A stretch of 64,000 bases of DNA from Litomosoides sigmodontis. Taxonomy: Eukaryota > Nematoda > Chromadorea > Rhabditida > Onchocercidae. The notes under the pieces are model-generated. The model ran no database searches, was not told the origin of the DNA, and worked only from the letters and a program-made list of their open reading frames with translations. The position numbers and the translations under genes were made by a program. Below are positions 12,579 to 23,961 of this stretch, in pieces; position 1 is the stretch's first letter; every line of letters begins with the position of its first letter. The stretch lies in NCBI GenBank assembly GCA_963070105.1, contig OY718805.1, forward strand, positions 620,001 through 684,000, read 5' to 3'.

Positions 12579-13515
12579 ATGAGTGCAAATGCGATAGCTG
12601 TGCTGCGTGGTGATGCCGTTAGTGGAATTATTCGATTTAAACAGGTAAAAAACGCTGGGATTTATGTGAATTGAATTGATTGATTTAATAACATTATATT
12701 GTTGACAGTTTAATTCTTCGCAGTTGAGGGCACTGTTCCGCTTAATGTTGGATGTACGAATATGGTTTGCATTCTCATACTATGACATACTTAAGATGAA
12801 CTTAGTCCATCGAATTTCACTCACATCATATGTCATGAAGTGACTTTTAAAACAACCTTCATAAAGGAAAAAGAAGGCGCTCCAACAGCGATTAATGGTG
12901 AAATCAAAGGTTTGACTCCCGGTTCACATGGTTTTCATATTCATCAGTACGGTGATACTACAAACGGCTGCGTTTCTGCCGGTCCACATTTCAATCCTTA
13001 CAATAAAACACATGGAGGCCCAACCGTTAGTTTTATTCCATCTGTAGAGAAAGAGGGAGTTACGCAAAGAAATATATGCATGTTTTGCATGTTCTTTAAA
13101 TTTTAATAAGGAATGAGATGATTAAAAGGAAGTAATTTCAGTGGAAAGTTGACAATTTCTTTATGATTTTTTCGTTTACAGTTCGTGGTTTTCAGGATGA
13201 AATAAGACATGTTGGTGACCTTGGAAATATTGTAGCTGGAGCCGATGGCATAGCGCACATTGATATTTCTGATAAACAAATACAGGTATAGCAAAATTAC
13301 GGCACAGTGTGACCTTTATAAATTGATTTCATGTTTTCGTTATTTATTTTCAGTTAATGGGTCCAAATTCGATAATTGGCCGTTCAATTGTTGTGCATGC
13401 TGATCAGGACGACCTAGGGAAGGGAGTTGGGAACAAGAAGGAAGAAAGTCTGAAAACTGGTAATGCTGGTGCCCGCGTTGCATGCGCCATTGTTGCCATT
13501 AGCGCTGCTCCCTGA
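12579..13515 (+). CDS. sod-1: Cytosolic Cu/Zn superoxide dismutase
   Basis: Converts superoxide to hydrogen peroxide and oxygen as a cytosolic homodimer. Four exons: 12579-12644, 12867-13025, 13196-13285, 13354-13515, giving 158 residues, the exact length of the Brugia and Onchocerca cytosolic enzymes, with the same [12 protein letters not shown] start. All metal ligands are present: His46, His48, His63, His71, His80, Asp83 and His120 (segments [28 protein letters not shown]). The disulphide pair is Cys57 and Cys149, and the channel arginine is in GNAGAR. No signal peptide. Exon 2 could be read upstream to 12840 as an open frame, but the acceptor at 12865-12866 gives the family-standard FKQEKEG junction. 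Confidence 0.96.
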
Positions 13516-14941
13516 ACGATTTCTTTTGTGAATTTCTGTCATACAAAAGATCTTAACACTCTCGCAATGATTTGTCAAATATGGTTCCTTCATGTGCTGT
13601 ATTTCTGTTCCCCGTGACACCTTTTTGTATAGAAAAAAAAATACATCTGTTAAGAGAAGGATGTTCACCTCACTTCTCCATTTTTCATTTTTTATTCCAG
13701 TTTTTTTTCTTATCATTAAATCCATTCATTCGTTCCGTTATAAATTGCTTAGCAAGTGCTACCACATTAATCGTATAAAACACCAAATAGTAATTTAAAA
13801 TGAAAAAAAAAACATCCAGTACTTTTTGATTTCTCCAGTGCTTTGTAGATTATATCGTACTTTAGCAAATGTTGACATTACAGTGTTCAAGAATAGCATA
13901 TTGCATGAAAGCTCAATTTCCTTAAATATCAATTTCCGATCCAGAAATTAGGTAGTGTTTATCTTATTGTTGCATCCTTTTAAAATTAAAGTTTAACTTG
14001 CTAATTTCAAAATTTTAATTTCTGTTAGGGAGTAAAGACAAATATTGTTCTCAGTATAGCAGATATGCAGCAGAAAGCAAATGTCTGATATCGTGGAGGC
14101 GAAGAGGTAATGATAAAAGTGACGTTCAAATATTCAAATTTTCTGGTTAACCAATTAAAGCTTGCACATTCTTTTAAAAGTGAATATGAAGTGTTCACTA
14201 TTGTCTTCTACCGATTTCCTCAATTGTGAATGCTGTGAGTAAACCACAAAAAAAGATTGAAGGTGTGAGCAGAAGTGCAAAGCTTTTAACCTTCGAATAC
14301 AAATGAGTCAGTAACTTACGGATAGTTATTGACTCATTTGGATTCGAAAGTTAACTTTTTCCAGGAGTCGTTGCTCAACATAATGCTGAATGCGCACGGG
14401 TGTGAATTGTCAATGGACTATTCATAGTAAGGGAAATTGGACCCATTGGAACCGGATGATAGGCTTTTAGACTTACCTTTCATGATATTTTTACTCCATA
14501 AGTGATTTGCGATGTTTTCTTTGAAAGGAAGTCAGTATTTTTTTTAGGAGGAAGTGTTGCTGACGTTCACTAATATGCACTTACTCTTTTTTTGGCTTCT
14601 AATGCTAAATAGACATTATTGCTCTCCTCAATATTGAAATCTGAGGTCAGTGAAATATTTTAATCGTCCTTGACAAATAGAAGGTGCAAATCAAGAAACT
14701 AATTTGATTTTGTCCATAATTTGCTAAATTGGTTTTTTCAGTTTGTTCGTACTTGTATTTGAAGTTTACAAATGAAACTGTGCTGTGATGAACATAAAAA
14801 CATATTTTATTTGTACTAAATCACGGTTACTGTTTATTAATCACAGGGTTGCTTGATTAGTAATACTGTTATTGGAAACAGAATTTAAGTGATAAGAACT
14901 CGTCATTACAGAGTAAATTTCACTTTTAATGTTTATATCTT
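13516..14941. other. Spacer between the two convergent SOD genes
   Basis: Holds the two 3' UTRs and a strong hairpin at 14286-14354 (listed separately). Short open frames at 13414-13798 overlap the SOD 3' end and look like shadows. Confidence 0.6.
14286..14354. ncRNA. Candidate microRNA precursor-like hairpin
   Basis: Arms 14286-14316 and 14324-14354 pair over 31 positions with 28 Watson-Crick pairs, one G-U wobble and two isolated mismatches, around a 7-base loop. Length, small mismatches and a short loop are the shape of an animal pre-miRNA. A 22-base arm product would carry tgactcatttggattcg on the 3' side. No known microRNA was recognised and either strand could be the transcribed one. 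Confidence 0.45.
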
Positions 14942-16374
14942 TTAAGTCGCAGGAGTAATACCAATAATAGCACATGCAATGCGCCCACCGGCATTACCAG
15001 TTCTCAAACTTTCTTCTTTTTGATCACCAACTCCTTTACCGAAGTCATCCTCATTAGCATGCACCACGAGTGCACGTCCAACTATTGAAATTGGACCTGA
15101 TAGCTGAAAGTGTAAAATTGAAAAGATGTAGAAAACTGTAAAAGACATCTAGATATCTTCAAACTATTTGTTACACACCTTTATATAATTACTAATAATA
15201 TTAACATAAGCAATTCCATCACTTCCAGTTTTAATGTTCCCCAGATCGCCGATATGTCTTATTCGATCCTGAAAACCAAGTTAAGCATTAAATCTTTGAT
15301 AAGACTATTTTCTGCTAGAAACAAGTTATTTCAGTATTGTCAGAGATATAACTTTGATTTTCTATCATTTAACCCATTTTGTCAGAGAATTAAAAACTTA
15401 ACATTTAAAACTTAACAGTTTGAATCGTTGGAGAAGTGAAATAAACTATCTCTTTACCTCCCTTTTGCAAGAGAGAATGAAACTAACAGTTGGACCGCCA
15501 TGAGTTTTACCGAACGGATTGAAGTGTCCACCGGCACATCGGCAACTGTTTCGCGTGTCGCCGTACTCATGAATATGAAAACCATGCAAACCAGGTGTGA
15601 GACCACTAATTTCTCCACTAATTCTTGTTGGCAAATTCTTATTATCCTAGCAAATTAAAATGTTTTGAAAATGCCAACTAGCGAGTCATACGTTTGCGCT
15701 GCGAACAATTCAATAAAATAAGAAATTTATCTGAGGCAGTATGTTCCATTTTATATCTGAGTTTTTTCCACCACAAAATACATTACCCTGAATCTTTACT
15801 TGCTAAAATAAAAATTAAAAAGTGAGATGAACAATCAATAGAGGGAAAATAAGGATTGCTCACGATACAAGAAAGTATTAATCCTCATCAACCGTGAATT
15901 AAAAATGGAAATTAAATATGTATTAACGTTAATACGTAAATACATATTAACGCTATGGTTCATATACATCGACATCATCTACGTGTGTGCTGCAGTAACT
16001 GCAAGCAATAAAAAAAACGATACTTTGAAGTGAATTAAATACCTGTTGAAAGTAAATGATTCCATTGACAGTATCACCGCGTAATATTGCAATCGCTTTC
16101 ATCTTTGCTACGTCATTTCGCACATTTCGCTGAAAATTCTTCGGTTTCTTACTAAATCTCCCTTGCAATGCAAATTAGAGGAAATTAATGCAAACTGATA
16201 GAGCGAATAATCAATTAGCTATGTTTTGGTGAAAAAAATTCAGCCTATCCTCTTTCCCGCTCATTTCCATACGAATAGTTCACGTACTTTAAGATTGCTC
16301 CGACGTGCAATGTATATCGAATTGGCGCAGGCGACAGAAATCGTAAAGGGTAAAAAGACGATAAATGAACGCAT
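14942..16374 (-). CDS. Secreted (extracellular-type) Cu/Zn superoxide dismutase
   Basis: Reads from the complement. Exons: 16288-16374, 16043-16129, 15488-15646, 15179-15268, 14942-15103; 194 residues. Exon 1 encodes a signal peptide ([19 protein letters not shown]) and exon 2 starts the mature region before the SOD core [15 protein letters not shown]. Ligands are His82, His84, His99, His107, His116, Asp119 and His156; the disulphide pair is Cys93 and Cys185. It matches the architecture of the Onchocerca extracellular SOD. Odd: the loop reads [13 protein letters not shown], with an extra cysteine (Cys95) and Gly for the usual Pro/Asp before the bridging histidine. The last three exons have exactly the lengths of those in the adjacent cytosolic gene. 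Confidence 0.93.
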
Positions 16375-16377
16375 CGT

Positions 16378-16386
16378 CTGAAATTT
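16378..16386 (-). other. Putative trans-splice acceptor for secreted SOD
   Basis: On the complement, aaatttcag is followed by ACG and then the ATG of the signal-peptide exon, leaving a 3-base 5' UTR. This is typical of a spliced-leader acceptor and supports the exon 1 call. Confidence 0.5.
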
Positions 16387-18904
16387 GTTAAAGTGACGTC
16401 CAACACAATATTGATTTTAAAGGCAATGAGTAAGTTGTACCACTCTGCGTGCAATGACAATAATAAGTGTTTTTGCGTAAAAAAAAGTGGCATGAATTTA
16501 GAAAGAGGAAAGCTTAATTAATTTATTCATTTGAGGTGAATAGAACACGAAGCAACAATTAGTGTCCATTAGTTCGCGGTGAATCCATTTCAGCTGCTTG
16601 CACTCGTTAATTTTTAACCGTTACAAGCGTGCACACGTGTGAATGAAACACAACTGTTAACCATCGATTCACGCGAACGTTTTCGCAGTATAATAAAGTT
16701 CGAACTAACCGTTGAAAGATCAGGTTATTGCGAGTTCGCTTTTGTGCTTTAAATTAATTAATTACTGCAAATAAACAGAAATCACTCATTTTGTTTCAAA
16801 AGAAATTGGAAAAAAGGTAAGGAGGAAGGAAGCATTCCTTCATTGCTTTGTCTATTCCGACACCCTTTGCTATTTGATGTTTGAGTCAGTAAGTAGCACC
16901 TAAAATTTACCTTATCCTGCCTTGCTCATAGTTCTCTGGCTATTTCAAATAAAATCACCACTGTGATTAGTGATTATGGATTATTTAGTTGCACAGTAGA
17001 CTGAATTGATGACGGGAACGTTTAAAAATTCCGCCAAACAATTTTCAACAAATAGCAAAAAAATTGGACGAATTTGAAAAAGCTGCATAAATGACGGATA
17101 TTATTGAAATAAAGTGCTGCGTCAACTAATAAAAATATAAACATTCTCAATAATATCCCATTTTCTTTCATTTATTGCGCTCCATGAATTATTTGGAAGA
17201 ACAAACAAAAGTTGGAAATTAAAACTTCAGTTTAAGATTTCAAGTATTTACACATTCTCGCCCACGTACTCTCAAAAGAAGAGGAAAAAACCTGCTGACA
17301 TAATTTTCTTCTTTTTTTTATTTGACAACAAATTAAGGGTCAATTTTTTAGATCGCATATGTTTATTCACTCACAACGAATTCTTGCCTTTAATTTGTTT
17401 TTTTGTATTTCGTCAAACAAATGAAGAATGCTTTTCCTTTGACTGAAAGAGAAGCGGAAAATTGCGAAATTAGTTTATCACTGAAATGAAAACTAACCCT
17501 TCTCTTTTAATGAAAATAAAGATGAACGGTTCAAAAATGCATTTTGAATGACAAAAATTAACGATGCTACCCCTTCATTAATTGGCCAGCCAAATTGCTC
17601 TCAATATTCTCCTTCTTTGCCTCTTTTCATACTTTGAAATTTCATGCAATAATGCCACTGATGGAAGCATGAAGCGTGGTGATTATATCATCGTTTCTTT
17701 ATAAAAGAGAATTTGTCGAAGCTCATTTTACAGAGAAATAAACCGCAACTTTGTTTTACTCTTCCCTTCTTCAGCGGAATAGCGGAGGTGTCGGTAAATT
17801 AATTACTGCTTAAAATAAGGGAAGAGAGGAAGGCAAAGAGGCAGAACGCATTTGTTTGCATTTTGCATGCTTTTTGTAGCATTCTTTATATATGCACACA
17901 CATACACTTTTTTTAATTAAATTAAATAAACCACTAGCTGCTAGTCCTAAGCAAATGCTAATTCACTGGAAAAAGAGAAAACATTCCAAAGGAAAAAAAG
18001 ATGCACCGCTGAAGCAGAGGATCTATTAGCATAACAAACGCGATCGTTGCGGAATGTTGGAAAGGAGTTGGAGACGGTAACAGAGAACTGAAAGTCTCAG
18101 GTGGAGCCCAACTCTGACCTGACATTTCCAAGGGGAAAGAAGAGCGGGCAGAGAGGAGGTTGAAAATAAGTACAAATGAAAACTGGAATCCTTTCAATTC
18201 CTTTTTCTAGTAAATTTCATCCGGTTCTGGTAGTAAGAGACGCAATTAGTGGTGGAAGGAAAAAAGTTTGATTTTTAAAATTTTGCTCAAAAAGCAATAA
18301 AAAAAATTGGTTTGCAGCTTTTTTGTAAAAAACTTTTTAAAAAAAGAGTGAGGTGAAGATTTTTTCTTAATAATATTACTAGAAGTATACTTTTCATTAA
18401 GCTGCTTCTTCCTTTGTGCAATTAGTAGGAATCGACTAGCCAGTACACCTGAATTTTGCCTCGAAGGAAGGGATGTAACAAGAGGGTGGAAAGTTTGCAA
18501 GGAAACCAAGGAAGTTCTTCTCGCAATTTCCAATTCTCTGCTTGCTGCTGAATTGTTTTGCAATTTATCAATTCATTTATTCCGACAATTGGAATGAAAT
18601 GAATTTTGCTTGCACATTATGATTACATTATTTGCATAGTTTGCGGAGAGAGTGTGCGTGTTTGTCAATCAGCGAACTAAGTGTCGCAGTGTCACATCAG
18701 AGTTTCCTGAAATCAAGTACTTTTTAGAGTATTTGTCCGGGAATAGGAGCTGGTAGAAGGAAGGAGGAAGCGGAGAGGGAGCGCAGAGGGGATTATAAGA
18801 AAAGTTCGTGCCATTAAGGATCTCCGGCGTACCACCTCCTGAAACTGGACGGGTAGATAGATATTGGGATAATAAGCTGAGCACACAGGTGCAACCCGGC
18901 ACAG
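16387..18904. other. Intergenic, divergent promoter region
   Basis: Separates the secreted SOD (leftward) from the CxxxC-repeat gene (rightward). No convincing gene on either strand. Frames at 17958-18197, 18246-18563 and 18669-19047 on the complement are antisense low-complexity stretches. Confidence 0.55.
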
Positions 18905-18911
18905 TATATAA
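18905..18911 (+). promoter_or_regulatory. TATA box of the CxxxC-repeat gene
   Basis: TATATAA in the context cacagtatataagcg lies 105 bases before the ATG at 19016, leaving room for a start site near 18935-18940 and a 5' UTR of about 75 bases. TATA-driven transcription suits a stage-specific, highly expressed structural gene. Confidence 0.6.
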
Positions 18912-19015
18912 GCGTAAGGAGAGTGGGAAAAAAAACCTCCCAGTGAAGTTCTTCAATTAACGAGTGGCATTGCATTTTGAAATTCAACCGATCCGTGGGT
19001 CTCAAAGGAAGAAAA

Positions 19016-22000
19016 ATGTCGAGGTTTTTGTGCGGTATTTTGTTCATTGCTTCATTGCTTTTCTCCGAAATTGTTCATTCAACTAAGGTACGCGTCATTT
19101 TGTAATTTTATTATTTAACTTTCATAAGTAAATTTTAACTGTTAGCTAGGGGAAAGAGGAGGCGAGAAAAGCACAAACATATTCATGGTCGTCTACAGAT
19201 GTGATAGGACTAAATAGATTACAGTGAATAATTTTTAGATCGAAAATTTGATTATTTCTTTGCATTACATTTTCATTGAAAATTTCATCTATTATTTTTT
19301 TTTTGAATTTTTCAAGTTTTTCTTGAAAAGTTTTTCAATTGAAATAAATTCGTCGAGCGAATAAGCTGAACAGATATCCACGGTGCAATAGCAAATAAAG
19401 CATTCACTTCCTCGGCAAAATGATGAGGAGAGTGAGTCATAAGTATCAGTTACTTCCTATTGTATGAAGTAACTGAAGGCAAGAGTTAGCTCGGTCGAGC
19501 ACGAATTGCACTTCCCATCACACACATCGCTCTGGACGACTGCCAGGGGAGAGCCCAGAACGCATAGCATATTTCAGAAATTCCAACAACTGCTAATTCT
19601 TATCTCAATAATTTATATGTTTTTAAGAAAGATATGAAGCATTGCGTTGCGTAACGTATGAATTCACTCCTCTCGCGCAAATCACTTCGAAGGGTTTCAA
19701 TTTTAAGCTTAAAGCGTCCTCCAACGCTGCATATCTATGCTTACGATAGCTACTATCCCACGACCATTGATAAAGCACGAATTACCTCCCTATTTGTGTC
19801 ACATGTTCATTGCTATTATTAGTACTGCTGCTACGGCCGTTATCACTATCACCGCTCCCTATCCAGGCGCTCGTGTGACGCGTAAAAGTAAGGAGCGTTA
19901 GCGCAAGAAAAGTGAAATGGATGTAACTTTGGTCCAAAAAAGCTCGTTGTTCCAACATTTGCAGTCGTTCCATAGCAATAATGAAATTTCGCTATTAAAA
20001 TTCTCTTGCGCCTACGTCTTAGAAATGCCATAATCAATCGATTAACCTACTTCGTATTTTGCTTACTTCACTTTGGTAGGTAACACAACAAGACATACTG
20101 TTGTTGCACTGAGATTCTTCGACAACTAACCACAACCTATTCTATTATAACTGATAATTGATTTGATATCATTCCCACAGTTCGGTGCCTAATGCTTTCA
20201 GTAATCAATCGAATTTGAAAAAAAAGATGATGGAAATTGTTCATTTACAACTATTTTCCATAAATTGGAGCAAATTCTATAACTTTCATAAAATTAATTG
20301 CTTATAAAACTTCTTTGAAAAATGTGGGTTTGTAAATGTGTAAAAATCTCTTATAAAAATTGTCAAAAATGAGTGAGTAGCCTGATTTTAGGTGCCTGAG
20401 AGACTTTCTACAATACTTTTTAGCTCCAATCTATCAAAGTATCTATGTCTAACCTCTCTACCCAGCAAGCAATCTTCATTTCAGATTTTGTTTGCTTCAT
20501 TACTTCCCACTGTTTGAATTTTTCAACCAATCTACTAGTCAACCTGTCCAGCCTTTTTCGCTTTTCACTTTAACACTCTGCGGACGCGGTTAAAAGACAG
20601 TTCAGCCTTCTCGACAAAATTCATTTTTACATTCTTTTCTTTTTCTGAGGAAATTCAAAAGAAGAATTTGCGTTTCTTTTTTCCAATCAAAAAAGAAGGT
20701 GAAAAGAAATGTAACAAATTTCAGGCAAGCATTCAACTCAAAATAAGATTTTCGTTTCTTTTTTTTGAGAACAATGTACGAATTGAATTTATCTCACTGG
20801 GAAAATTGAAAGGAATAATTTGCATGTTTCTACTGACAAATTTTTAAATTTTTAAAAGCTGAAAAGTGAGTGATAGAGAGAACTACAAAGAATTGCATTG
20901 CTAGCACTCGAATCCAAATAACACGTGTCCTTAACATGTCCTTCTCAGTTAACTTACTTTCAATCATTTGATCAAATAGGAAAACTAACAGTAATACAAT
21001 GCTTCGAAAGGTTAGAATGAAAGTTTCAAAATTTGGTCATTAGTTTTCGTTTGCAAAAAGCTAAATATTTCTGTGTACATCGTCACTGTAAACTGAAGAA
21101 ATGAAGGCATCATCAGTAAGGGTAGTTGCATATTACTGAAGAGAGCTGAAATGAGAGAAAGCACTTTAGTCTGTTTGAGCAAATAAAACGTGAAGAACGA
21201 CAAGCACGCGAAATAGAATTTAGGAGAAAAGAAAAGGTGGACGAATGGAAAAGGGTTAAAAAGACACTGTAACTTTGCAATTAATTTTTCACCACAATCA
21301 ACAGTTTACACTGCTCCCTGGAAGCTGCAAGGGCGAAGGTTTGAAAAGGATAATTCATGCCGGCCTTCTTTACAATGAAAAAATCTCAGGAAATGAAGTT
21401 TCAGCGAAGGAAACAGTTCGAAATTTTGCTTTGCTAAAATTTGAACAAAACGATGCGTCGTCGTAAATTGCTTCCTATTCTTCAGCACTTTCAATTACGC
21501 ACGCGAGCAAGGCGTTGCGTGTGCATTTCCATTAGCTGTGGCTGCTATCAACCATCAAGTTCGCGCTACCGGCAACCGCCGTCACTACCGCACCGACGGC
21601 CGACTTATCGACAACAGTTCGATGTGTCATCACCTTGCATTACAAATTGCCTGCAAGGTTGCTTGCAACATCAGCGAAGTGCTGCTTGTCTGCAAATATG
21701 CACGAATTTATGGTTTGTTTGGCATCCTCTTAAACATTAAATTAAACCAGTCCTATCTTTTTCTTTTCAGACAAGATTCATTCTCACGTAGTCTACGTGA
21801 ATTTGTCTCCCAATTTTGCCCTGTCACTTACCCCTCTCTACCTCTATCGATGAGGAAAATTACAATTTCCAGCGGTACTCAAACAGCTCATCAGCAACCA
21901 GGAGCATATAAACTAGCCCCCTATCAACCTTATCAGTATGAGCCACCGACTCGTGGTGAGGTGGTCGATGGTCAGCAAAGCGTGGGTGAAACGTGTATAA

Positions 22001-23277
22001 ACGTTTGCATGCCTGGCTGCGAGTCACAGTGCATTCAAAAATCTACTCCAACACCTACGATGCCACAGCAGAACGGCCCCATACCTGTGGTACAAAGCCA
22101 GGTGAATGTCTTTTTGAATTTTCCTCTGCTCCTAATTGAAATTTATCACAAGTTGCAACGAAATTCCACGAATTCTTTGTAGACTCCTTCATACTACCCG
22201 TCAGAGGAATACGAGCCTGCCGCACAGCAATCCCCCAGTAGCGAAAACACAATTTGTGTTCATCTTTGCATGCCATCCTGTGAAAGTCAGTGCATCGAAC
22301 GAACAACTACTCCGGCAGTGCTGCCACAAACGGAGCAACCGAATGACGTCTATTACCTGAAACCAACCTCGTACGTGTCGTCACAGTCCCATCAGAACTT
22401 CGTCCAAGTTAATCAGACATCATTTGCTCTCAGACCTCAGCATTATAGCGGTACAGCAGCAACAATTTGCATACCTGTTTGTATGCCGTCCTGTCAAGCA
22501 CGTTGCACCGAAAATCAAGGACAAAGCGGTAGAGGAAGAGAGTACGCCACAATTGGGCCTACTCAGGCTGACTTACTGCCTTACGAAATTTCAATTAGCC
22601 TACCACAATCGATTCAGCAATTACCGGACTGCATGAATTTATGCCTGGAAACATGCATGCAACAGTGCGTTGGACAAAGTATAATAATTCATTTATTATT
22701 TACTCACTTTTTTTTCGCACTAAATTTAAAGCTTTTTCATAGTTGGGAAAAAGTGTTTAAAGATTGAAATTTAAATCTGATTTAATTGCAAGAATAAAGG
22801 ATGAGCATGGAAGATGAAAAGATCTTTCAAACTGTTATCAGTGTACATTTGCACTATTTCACCACTAATTAATGGAATAAAAATAACGTTAAAAAAACAA
22901 AAGAAATTATACATCACTTTTCAGATCAACCGGAAGACCAATGTCGGCCATCCTGCACCTATACGTGTCAGGAAAGCTGCGCGCAATCTCCAACGAATAC
23001 TGCCAGTTCCGTTCAGCAAAGAGAAGTGGAATCGGAAGTTTATGAAACCGTAGCACCAACTTTTGATAATTCCATGAGTCGTCGTCCACTCCCCAAAACC
23101 TTCCTTCTGCGATCACCTCCATATTATCGTCAAGTTTCTTTATCTCAACCTCAAGTTACCGGTTGTCTGTCGGGTCCAGCAAGAGCTGCTCACTGTAAAT
23201 GTCCATCCGGTTATGTTACGTGCTTATCAGAAAAATCTGCTGTTAGCCAACAACAGTGTTGCAGGAAACGGCGATAA
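19016..23277 (+). CDS. Secreted CxxxC-repeat protein (ABU/PQN-like)
   Basis: Five exons in phase: 19016-19087, 21486-21712, 21792-22101, 22183-22678, 22925-23277; 485 residues. Exon 1 is a signal peptide (MSRFLCGILFIASLLFSEIV). The mature chain is rich in Gln, Pro, Ser and Tyr and carries six clusters of C-x3-C-x3-C, five with a fourth Cys at the same spacing, for example CINVCMPGCESQC, CVHLCMPSCESQC, CIPVCMPSCQARC, CMNLCLETCMQQC and CRPSCTYTCQESC. The C-terminus has a further Cys-rich tail ending QQQCCRKRR. This layout resembles the C. elegans ABU/PQN paralogue group, which contributes to the pharyngeal cuticle; a cuticle or matrix role is inference. Intron 1 is long (2.4 kb). The exon 2 to 3 junction was chosen because it alone avoids a stop and completes the CLQICTNLC pattern. 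Confidence 0.8.
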
Positions 23278-23828
23278 CAAACAAATTTATTGCGTAATTC
23301 TAATTTGTAATATTTTCATGAATTACTTGGCTCGAGTGAGATACTTGTAAAGAAAATTCCTACGTGCTATCAGTCATTTATACTGCCTTTTTTTCACTTC
23401 ACTCTTTTGCATTTTATCGAATGAAACTTTACTCGTCGAGTCTTAAATTTTCTGGCATAAGGACAAAATAAAAGTATCTGTCATCAGACAGCAAAGCAAG
23501 TCATCGTTTCACTCAATACGTCAAACTCTTCGTGCTTCAATATTCCTCGTCAGCAATGAAGGCCTTATTTCATTCATTTATGTTGCTAAATTTTGATACG
23601 CGCTCAACTGCTGCGAGTTCTGAGCGAATAAATCTCATTTAGCAATATGGGAATCAAAATTTGACTAATTTTATTCAGAAAGTAACCACTCTTGTCCGTA
23701 CGTTATCCCTTTGTTCGACTATTTTAATTCCAGTTATCCTCCCACTTTTAATTTTTGAATATTCCATTTAATTCCCCCCGTTTCTTCTGCATCTAACCAT
23801 TAATATTATCGAGCAAAAAAGGCAGTTG
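23278..23828. other. 3' flank, no gene seen
   Basis: The 3' UTR of the CxxxC-repeat gene probably ends near the aataaa at 23466-23471, after which only spacer precedes the tRNA gene. Confidence 0.5.
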
Positions 23829-23961
23829 TGCACGGAGTGGGATTCGAACCCACGCATCGATAACGATACCAGAACACCCATTTGGACGTGTCACACTTTC
23901 AACTCGCGTGAAGCACCATATTGCTTGAGTCTGGCGCCTTAGACCACTCGGCCATCCGTGC
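23829..23961 (-). tRNA. tRNA-Leu (anticodon CAA) with intron
   Basis: On the complement, GCACGGA pairs with TCCGTGC as a 7-bp acceptor stem, with discriminator A at 23829. The D-arm (TGGCCGAGTGGTC), a long variable arm and the T-arm GTGGGTTCGAATCCCAC are intact. The anticodon loop reads CTCAAGT (CAA). A 49-base intron (23875-23923) interrupts the sequence one base 3' of the anticodon, the standard site, leaving an 84-base mature tRNA. Confidence 0.95.

Noticed and set aside
12840..13106. SOD exon 2 read as a longer 88-residue frame starting at 12840
   Set aside because: Extends beyond the acceptor at 12865-12866 and past the donor at 13026; the spliced model gives the exact family length.
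16245..16493. 82-residue frame on the complement as the SOD N-terminus
   Set aside because: It is out of frame with the signal-peptide exon 16288-16374, which has correct splice phase and an acceptor directly before its ATG.
21538..22182. Single 214-residue frame
   Set aside because: It joins intron and exon sequence; only 21792-22101 is coding in that frame, and the upstream exon uses another frame with the CxxxC pattern.
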